From the NCBI GenBank assembly GCA_019633425.1, contig WSUB01000015.1, forward strand, positions 345,692-409,691: a stretch of 64,000 nucleotides of DNA. Direction: 5' to 3'. This DNA comes from Tulasnella sp. 424. Lineage: Eukaryota; Basidiomycota; Agaricomycetes; Cantharellales; Tulasnellaceae. A program made the translations under genes and the position numbers. Position 1 is the first letter of the stretch, and every line of letters begins with the position of its first letter. The notes beneath the pieces were generated by a model. It was not told the origin of the DNA, made no database searches, and saw only the letters and a program-made list of their open reading frames with translations. Shown here in pieces: positions 52,527 through 60,257 of the stretch.

Positions 52527-54552
52527 ATGGAGGACAACGATGAAGGGCAGCCTCTCCTAAGTCACGAAATACGTACAAAACCTTTGCGAAAGACCCAACT
52601 AGCAATCATTCTTCTGGTCAAGCTAGCCGATGCAACAGCGTACATGCAAATATACCCCTACGTGAATCAGGTACGCACGAAGGATTGACTACTTATAGAA
52701 ACTGACTGACCTCGGAATATGCTGAAGATGGTTGAGGAGCTGCATATTGCTCGAAACAAAGCGGCTATTGGCTATGCTTCTGGCATGGTTGTATGTTGCA
52801 ATTTTGCAAGCGAAAAAGACGCGTTTGGCTGATATTACGACATCATCAGCTTAGTTCCATATCAATCGCACAGATATTTACGAACTTTACATGGGGGAGA
52901 CTTTCCGGTGAGAAGTTCATCCAAAACCACAATTTGATCAAATGTTGAACGTACCCCGCTTCAAGATAGAATTGGCCGGAAACCTGCCCTTCTTTTCGGA
53001 TTATCTGGCTACGCCTTGAGTGCGGTGCTTTTTGGAACTTCAAGGTCCTTCCAACAGATGCTGCTGGCAAGACTGTCAATGGGAATCTTGAGTGGTAATG
53101 TCCCGTAAGCCGTCGATCCTTCAGTCCGGTACATGATCCGCTACTGATATGTGCGCCAGTATTATTTACTCGGTCCTAAGCGACATTACAGACGAAAGCA
53201 ACCGTGCTCGAGGTAGCCTTGGACTCCAAATTTTCCAACGCTGACAGCTAACTGCAACCCTCTCCAACTAGTGATTCCACTAAATGAGGTTACCTGGCAG
53301 ATCGGCGCTTTTCTGGGTTCTTTCATGGGCGGCATGCTGTCCCATCCCGCCGAAAGATACCCCAAGCTATTCGGCAACGTGGCTCTCTTTAGAGACTGGG
53401 TATGTGGAGAACTGTGTATTATGCAGTTCATGGACTTAGTTGGTACTTTTCAGCCTTTTCTACTTCCCTGTCTAGCTTCTTGCACGTTGTCCGTCCTCTC
53501 CTTTCTCTGTACTTTGTTCTTCTTTGAGGAGGTGAGAGTAAATCCCTTGCCAGGTGAACATCATGTAATTGACGGAGCGGAGCAGAGTCTTCCTCGAATT
53601 GTTGCAGCTCGGAAAGCCATGTCACTCGTGCAGGCGGAAGATACCACCTACGGATCTGCGACTGCTGCGGAATTATCCAGCCCGACTCCTTTACCGACCA
53701 CGGTGGAACTCCTGTCTGATCCATCAAGGAGACGAATCATCGCTGCAGGATTCTGCTTGGCTTTCTTTGCTATTGGATTCGACCCTTTGTTCGCCCTATG
53801 GAACTATACCCCTATACCTTTAGGAGGGTTGGGTCGAGAGGTACGCACTTCTCGAATTCTCAACTTTACCGCAGCTTAAACAACTTTCGACCGGTAGACT
53901 CACGAGATAGGGCTTCTCCTCAGCACTGCGGCGATCGTCGGCATGATCCTCAACGGTTTCGTCTTCCATCGCCTTGAACGGCGATTCGGGAGTCTGACGG
54001 TATTCATCACCGGGATGTCCCTGTGGTCTATCAACTTTATTGCCATGCCCATCATCAGCGCCCTCGTGCGCACCCTTGGAGAGTCCGCGGACTACGCTGC
54101 CTCACCGCATCTCAAGGGAGTTTGGTTTGCGGCATTCTGCGTCTTACTGGTGGAGAAGATGGCCTCCCTCGCATACCCGTGAGTATCAAGCCCCTGAAGC
54201 CCGAGTCGATAGTGCCATGCTGAGCTGCTTTCAATGCTTCAGCGCTTATCTCTTGGTTGTGAGAGAAGCTGTACCCGACCCGGGATCCGTCGGGGCTGTC
54301 TTTGGGTTAGCGCAAACAGCGGGCTCGATCGGAAAGTGTATTGCTCCAGCGTTCATGTCGTAAGTGGTATTATACGATATAGAGAGCAGCATTAATGAGG
54401 TTTCTATTATAAGGTCGTTGTTTGCATTTTCGATCGAGAAGGAAGCCCTGGGTGGCCAGTTGGTATGGGTGGTCCTTCTCGGACTCACTTATCTGGCCCG
54501 TCAGTTTGCTGCCAGCATCCAGCACGTACATAATGGGACAGCTGCGGGATGA
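52527..54552 (+). CDS. Major facilitator superfamily transporter
   Basis: Proton-coupled drug or metabolite exporter/importer of the plasma or vacuolar membrane. It starts MEDNDEGQPLLSHEIRT at 52527; several exons follow. The first half has LAIILLVKLADATAYMQIYP, then the MFS signature loop WGRLSDRIGRKPALLFG between helices 2 and 3, followed by SRSFQQMLLARLSMGILSGN and SDITDESNRARVIPL, the motif of 12-helix H+ antiporters. The second half contains VPDPGSVGAVFGLAQTAGSI with helices to QLVWVVLLGLTYLARQFAAS, ending NGTAAG. The motif pattern resembles fungal ZRC/Tpo-like (DHA1) transporters close to plant zinc-induced facilitators. Substrate unknown. No break seen. Confidence 0.88.
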
Positions 54553-54554
54553 GT

Positions 54555-54945
54555 TTATGAAATTTTCCTTGCTCGCTCCAAAAGACGGGCTCTCCATATT
54601 GGTCCGAACCGGATCACGATAATTGTGGATGCTAGGGTAATAAGCAAGCACATGCCGCTGAGAAGGACGAATGTCCATCCTGTCCCCAAAGCTTTGGGGA
54701 TGGGGTCAATGACTAAGGCGATAAGGGCGCCAGTGAGGCAGTGGACGCAATTGTTCTGTCGAGCCGAAGCAGTCAGCTGGGCCTATCAGAAGCCTCGGTA
54801 CGAACTCACAATGGCAGTCGCGGACGAACCAGCCTTTGGGAAGAGATCGATTAATAGTGCAGATGTTGATGGAATATCATAGAAAAATCCCAACGCCGGG
54901 AGTCCAAGGAAGCGCGGCGCACGATCAGTCTATGCCTGGAACGCG
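54555..54945 (-). pseudogene. 3' relic of an MFS (DHA1) transporter
   Basis: Minus-strand exon FFYDIPSTSALLIDLFPKAG runs to SSATAI, a 56-nt intron (donor gtgagt, acceptor cgacag) follows, then NNCVHCLTGALIALVIDPIP, KALGTGWTFVLLSGMCLLI and FGPIWRARLLERARKIS with a stop at 54555-54557. This matches the last two to three helices of fungal QDR/DHA1 transporters (LLVDLFP...CNN...GWTFVLLG). Nothing upstream provides the first nine or so helices, so it is a truncated relic. Its stop lies two bases from the convergent stop of the intact MFS gene at 54552. Confidence 0.68.
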
Positions 54946-54998
54946 AACCCCAACTTCGGATAATGAAATAAAGGGCCCTTGAAATATGCTAACTCTAA

Positions 54999-55560
54999 GC
55001 CACGATGGACATGAGCGCCTCGCCGCGTGTACGCGCCGTCTTAAGGTCGCCGTAGCAGGTCGGAGGTTGCCTCATATGTAAGTACTCCACGCCATTGGCT
55101 ACATCTTCTATCTAGGTCAATGGTTCGTTCATATCACTCAACAGTCATGGCACGCACGACACACGCTCACCAAGGACAAACGCTCGGGAATGTCCCACTG
55201 GCCTGACGCCAGAAACTCTCGAACGTTTCCGTTCGCTTCTCAGAGTAAAACGATCCAAGCGTCGCCCTTCTCCGTGTTCTCAACAAAACCGACGAATTCG
55301 ACAACGTTCGAGTGAGACAGGCACTGAGCTCGTTGGCGAGAGATTGGTGTGGGCCAGCAATTAGAACAGCGAAGGAAACGTATGAAGACGACCGTACATT
55401 TAAAACACTTGGCCGATGCTTCGGCATCCTCACTTCGAACTTCTTTATTGCTGATTTCCTTTCGAGGAAGGTTTTCAGGGATCCATGTCAAGTTAAGTCA
55501 TAACGGTCGCAATCGGTCAGGGAGAACGGATTATGAAACGGTTATGGGCTAAGGATCTGT
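54999..55560 (-). pseudogene. Protein kinase relic with nonsense codon and truncation
   Basis: Minus strand. LSHSNVVEFVGFVENTEKGD then AWIVLL is followed by TGA (55240-55242) exactly where relatives have Trp in ...PWEANGN. The same frame then continues EANGNVREFLASGQWDIPER to LSL. A gatag acceptor leads to EDVANGVEYLHMRQPPTCYG then DLKT, the catalytic loop with Tyr instead of His before GDLK. After that the sequence diverges and there is no DFG or APE region. The N-lobe start is also degraded. Same family as the kinase-TPR gene at 60258-62665. Confidence 0.72.
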
Positions 55561-55765
55561 GGTGAACAGAGACCAGAGGGGGTGAGTTCTGGAGGATTAG
55601 ACCAACAAGTCGGCGGTTTCTTCCACCGCTTTAAAGTCAAGAACGCAACATACTTAAACCCCCACATCGCCAATCTGCTACGAGTACTTTTCGCCAAACT
55701 GCTTGCCGTCATCGCGCTTCTATAACGTGTTTTCGACGCAGAAATGTTGCACCCGAGGCATTAGG
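55561..55765. other. Short gap before the TIR element
   Basis: No recognisable feature. Confidence 0.5.
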
Positions 55766-56019
55766 GCGGTTCACGCAGGTGAAAACGGCGCAAAAACGAA
55801 GAGCAAAACCAAAGGCCGGCGTCCATCCGGCAACCCAGAGCTTGAGACCGGGTTTATAAAAACGGGTTTTGGCCAGATGGGCTCCAAACGCGTTTTTGCA
55901 AAAATGGGCCCTTCAAACCGTTTTTACAAAAACGGCGAAGCTTTATCCGTTAACCCCGAGCTCGTTTTTGCGACGTTTTCGTATTTCGTTTTCGCGTCGT
56001 TTTCGCCTGCGTGAACCGC
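55766..56019. mobile_element. MITE-like element with 35-bp terminal inverted repeats
   Basis: Left end 55766-55800 and right end 55985-56019 are inverted repeats of each other with three mismatches in 35 positions (gcggttcacgcagg at the outer ends). The 254-bp element has no transposase frame. Internally it has a hairpin ccgtttttacaaaaacgg near 55918. TTAG flanks both sides (55761-55764 and 56023-56026), although offsets differ by two to three bases, so the target duplication is uncertain. The superfamily is unknown. Confidence 0.8.
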
Positions 56020-56379
56020 TTTGTTAGACCCTCCATTCACTTACACTGCAACCACCTTCCTGCATCGGTAGACCTGGGCCGCCCACAGTAAAAACGAAGG
56101 GTCGTGTTCTCGTAGAGGTTGAGTGATCTCTTGAAGCGGGGTGATGACTTGGGCCACCGGCGATGGGAACGAACAAGATAAGGTTGATGTATGTAGGTTC
56201 ACACGTAAGCCCCCGCTCCGGAGGCGGAGCACCTTCGCTAGTGCTTGCCCCGGAGCTAAGGGGCTTACATCCGTGAGCCTATGATGTATGATTGCCGAAT
56301 TCGAATTGTTTGCGTATGTATCGGAGTCGTAAAGAACTGGTTCTGGGATCCCCGCGCGAAGGCGTGGCCGTACCCATAT
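56020..56379. other. Gap between TIR element and inverted duplication
   Basis: Includes a Pro/Cys-poor open frame on the minus strand that is a shadow. A palindrome-like string ctccggaggcggag lies near 56215. No gene. Confidence 0.4.
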
Positions 56380-56625
56380 TGTGTCTAAAGTTGAACAAAC
56401 CCAGTTGCCGTTGGTACGCATTTCCCGATTTAAACTTACCACTGCCGACATGAAAAAAGTCGTCCTTGACGGTCTGAAAGCCTGACAAATTCCGTCCCTT
56501 GTCTTGATTCTCAGACCTCTTGAACACACTTTTGCTGATGACTTGTGCTGCCTTTTAACCGTCGACTCCACCACCCAACATACCTATGCGCCGATGGTCA
56601 TAGGATGAGTTCTGGCAGTCTTGAG
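56380..56625 (-). pseudogene. Inverted partial copy of the Ca2+-ATPase gene (promoter plus last exon)
   Basis: Read on the minus strand: an upstream-like block (about 56545-56625, containing tatgttgggtggtg and ggttaaaaggcagcac) matches 57395-57476 in front of the Ca2+-ATPase gene. It is followed at once by a coding-like block reading SENQDKGRNLSGFQTVKDD then FFHVGSG, matching the end of that gene (SGNRDKGRNLSAFQTVKDDL). Even the following intron (gtaagtt to actttag) is shared. The whole middle of the gene is missing here. Confidence 0.75.
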
Positions 56626-56811
56626 CGGGAGGAAGTGGTGGCGGGCCCTGCCGTGAGCCTCGTGCTGCGACGGTCGCGCGGCCTGCGTGGAATCTCACCT
56701 TAGCCGTAATTGGATTCAATTCCCCACCCACGCAGCCCTAGTTCTGCGCCAACCCCACTCGCATGATCTCTGAGCCCACCAGATCTCCGGCCGTGTAAAG
56801 CAAACTCGTGA

Positions 56812-57055
56812 GCGGCCAAGCCAAGGAGTGCCAAGCCAAGGAGCCCAGGCAAGGTACGTTCGTCATCGGCCAAACCAAGGAGTGCCTAGCCAAGGAATCT
56901 AAGTCGTGAGCAGCCAAGCCAAGGAGCCTAGGGCAAGATACGTTCGTCAGCGGAAGCCAAGGAGTGCCAAGCCAAGGAGCCCAGGGCAAGGTTACGTTCG
57001 TCGGCGGCCAAGCCAAGGAGTGCCAAGCCAAGGAATCCAAGCCAAGGTGCCAGGC
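56812..57055 (+). repeat. CCAAGG-type minisatellite
   Basis: Repeats of ccaagccaaggagtgcc and variants, grouped into higher-order units that each end with aaggtacgttcgtc (three occurrences). A shorter block of the same motif in reverse orientation lies at 57308-57347. Confidence 0.85.
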
Positions 57056-57307
57056 TGTGGCGATGGCGTGTGACAACGTGACAGATTTATGCGAGCTAGC
57101 GCCGGGTCCATTCCATAATCCCAATATTAATCCCCGATTCCTTGTTTTCTACATAGTAATCAGCTACTCGATAATTTCAACGGCAAGGTTGCAACGCAAT
57201 TGATTGGTTTTGCCCGGCGCTATTAACCAAAACCGCGATGTGGTCACTTCGTCACGGTGGCCCATTTTGTTTAAGCGAAGAATGCCACGTGCGTGACCCG
57301 TATAATT

Positions 57308-57347
57308 TGGATTCCTTGGCTTGGCACTCCTTGGCTTGGCCGCTCGC
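57308..57347 (-). repeat. Mirror-image CCAAGG repeat block
   Basis: Reads ggattccttggcttggcact then ccttggcttggccgctcg on the plus strand, the reverse complement of the repeat at 56812-57055. It is the right arm of the same inverted structure. Confidence 0.8.
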
Positions 57348-57594
57348 GAAGCTCACCGCAGACTCTGACACCGCCACCACGTCCTCCCACTCAATACAGC
57401 CAGGACTTATCCTATGGATATCGACGCACATGTATGTTGGGTGGTGAAGTTGACTAGCGGTTAAAAGGCAGCACAACGCCATCGGGCCATCTCTTCCCTC
57501 AACATATCCCTTTCGCATCATCCTCCACAACTAGGACAACGTTGGACCTGCATCCAAGTCCTTCTAGCTAGTCTCTGTCGACACACTGTCCTCC

Positions 57595-58933
57595 ATGCCA
57601 CCTAACGTCAAGCAATCCAGAATTACAATCCAAGCGCAGGACACTGCGACTGCCGGTCCGGCCGTCTCCATCAACGACAAGGGCCACCCAAGGAGCCCCA
57701 CTCTTCTCGGTGCAGGCAGCCCTCCTCCTTTCCTCTCAAACGGATCCGTACGCTTCCACAACACTGCCGACCTTAGAAACAACCAATTCGCTTCTCAGTC
57801 AGGTGTCAACTCAATTCGCACTAAAGGAGCAGGAGAGGTGCCGCGCCAGGAGAGTGCAGAAAAGGATGGCCAGGACAGGTCTCCCGACACGCCGAAGTCC
57901 CCACTCATCGAGGACGTCGTTGACGCAACAACATATGCCTTCCGACAGGCTAACGAGCTCATCGCCAACGACGCCGAGGATCTTGATGTATCGAAGGAAA
58001 TGGACCCTGATGCCGTCCGTGAGCTCTTGCGGTTCCGGATCTCGGTCAACATCACCGCCGTCATCATCACTTTCGTCACCGCTGTCGCATCGTCCTCCGA
58101 ATCTTCGGTCCTTACTACCGCCCAACTGCTCTGGATCAACATCACCGTCATGGATACCTTCGCTGCTCTCGCTCTCGCCAGCGATCCAGCTCCAGCCAGC
58201 CGTGACGTCCTTGACCGCAAGCCCGCTTCGTCGTTCAACACCGTCATGCGCATGCAGATCATAGGTCAATCGATGTACCAGACCTTCATCATCCTCTTGT
58301 GCCACTTTGCCGGCGGTATCACTTTTGGATACGACAAGTCTACCCACACCGAGCTGCAGATTCAGCAGTGGTATTCGGAGCTCAGCACGCTTGTCTTCAT
58401 CACCTTCGTCCTCTCCCAGATCTTCAACTTGATCAACTCGAGGAGGATCGACACCAAGAAGGAAATGTTCGCAGGCATTCTCTACATAATCATAATCACT
58501 CTCATCGGTATGGACCTTCTAGCCGGTTTGGAGGGACTTGATCTAACGTTTCGCCACCTTTTGCAGAGGTTGCTGCTCAAATCGTCATCGCCCTCGTTGG
58601 TGGTGTTGTCTTCAATCTTCATCACCTCGGCGGCAAGTCGTGGGGTATCTCGCTCGCGCTTGGCTTTGGTCCTCTTCCTCTTGGCTTCCTCATCCGTCTC
58701 ATCCCCGAGGAGCCTGTCGAGAGGATTCTCAGGAAGCTCGCGCTCATGCAAGACTCGGATATCCCCCAAGTCGAGAGGTCCGGGAATCGAGACAAGGGAC
58801 GGAACTTGTCAGCCTTTCAGACCGTCAAGGACGACCTAGCCGCGTTTTTTCACGTCGGCAGTGGTAAGTTGAAATGCGACAAATGCGTATCAACCGGGTT
58901 TGATACTCACATTCAACTTTAGACACAACTTGA
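57595..58933 (+). CDS. Headless P-type Ca2+-ATPase (C-terminal membrane half only)
   Basis: Starts MPPNVKQSRITIQAQDTATA. The first 110 or so residues are Ser/Pro-rich. The frame then passes directly into ELLRFRISVNITAVIITFV, the M5 helix of PMCA-type pumps, followed by M6 (LLWINITVMDTFAALALASD), DRKP, MRMQIIGQSMYQTFIILLCH, FITFVLSQIFNLINSRRID and the last helices. Introns: 58508-58566 and 58864-58922; end HVGSDTT. M1-M4, the actuator TGES, the DKTGT phosphorylation site and the nucleotide domain are absent, although the frame is continuous across the junction. In M6 there are four residues (ITVM) between the conserved Asn and Asp where pumps have three (NLIMD). It cannot pump on its own; it may be a relic or a new membrane protein. 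Confidence 0.8.
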
Positions 58934-60257
58934 ACTTCACCCCAAAACGCCTCGTGATGATCCTTTCTGGCCAAAATTCGGCACTCTGCCAGCGCCCCGC
59001 AATCTCTGGAGCATGACTCGGAATAACGACACTTGCAATGACGGTATCCTCAAAGCTATTGGTCCCCCCACATTCTTCCCCTTATCGTATCATACACTTC
59101 AACCGGACGCTCACTCCACTGCACGTTCCTCTTATGCAATACCTATGTAACTCCAGTCTCGACCCTCCCACCCCCCTTTTCCAGTTGGTCGGTGTGCCAC
59201 ATGCAATGCATCCTGTTACCCTTCTCTCATCGCTGTAGCTCCAGCAGCCTGTGGCTGTCTTGATCCAGCGTTGGGAGATCGGCAGGATGCAGTTCGGAAG
59301 CTGGTGTTGCAGAGTGAAACGGAGTTATCAACATGCCCTCCCCCCTTCGTCCCAGTTATCCTCAGTTTTCACCCCTAGTTTTGGATTGGCTTTGAGGAAA
59401 TTTCTTTCGTCCATAATGTATTATTTGGGCCTTGCCTGCCTTAGCTCTGCGGAAACTCGCTCACTGGGATAATACTATTGTCGCTCGCTCTTGTCTGCTC
59501 GTTCTGTTTGCAGACACTGCCGCCAGCTTCCCAACCCAAAGCGGACCCAGGCACATGAGCTCGACCTCGAGATAAACATTCCACTCCGCGCCTCCTAAAA
59601 CCTCTCGTGACTCTTGAGAAATGCTTATCAATGACCTTCACCCCCCACCCCCCAACCAACGAACTCGACGTCGCCTCCTTCTTGAGAAATGTTTAAGAAC
59701 GACCTCCATGCCCCCCCCCCCCTTAAACTTTAGGCATGATGATATCAGCATATGTAATGTCGGGTTGAGCATCCGTCCGTTCGATGCGGTCTTTGCCGCT
59801 TGAATGCAACGAAAGAATGCTGTTCGAGATCCAATACGCCGCTGTGGACTTTGTACAAGGACACGGGACGCCATAATAAACGAAACAATTTCGAAACCTC
59901 CTCTCGCCCTCCTGGTGGAATGCTACTCGTTGTGACATCCGTTCGAATGTTTAGGCTTCGGCTCGACTTCGACTACTAGTGTTCGAAAGCTTTGCCAGTG
60001 CAGACTCAAATACACTTTACACCGGGTCCCCCAGAAATATTGCTCTGCAGCGGCACTATTCAGCATTGAGTAATCAAGAAGAGAGGATGGGCAATGAGTT
60101 AAGTGCATTTTAAAACGGCCTTCAGACGGCGAGAGGGAACTATTCGAATCGAATGCGTCGCAGGAACAAGATGCGAGCGAGACGGAATACCAGCATCCGA
60201 TTGGCCAAAAAAGGGTACATAGTTTACAATCTTCTACAGAAAAATTTGCGACATGAA
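58934..60257. other. Gene-poor region
   Basis: 3' flank of the Ca2+-ATPase gene and of the kinase-TPR gene. It contains an imperfect 28-bp direct repeat (59613 and 59681, cttgagaaatg) next to C-rich tracts, and a C12 run at 59711-59722. No recognisable gene. Confidence 0.5.
59613..59722 (+). repeat. Imperfect 28-bp direct repeats with C-rich tails
   Basis: cttgagaaatgcttatcaat at 59613 recurs with changes at 59681, 68 bp away. Each copy is followed by a C-rich tract (ccccccacccccc and C12). Confidence 0.6.

Noticed and set aside
56041..56574. 177-codon minus-strand frame through the inverted partial copy
   Set aside because: It runs out of phase with the recognisable SENQDKGRNLSGFQTVKDD reading and includes flanking non-coding sequence; a shadow.
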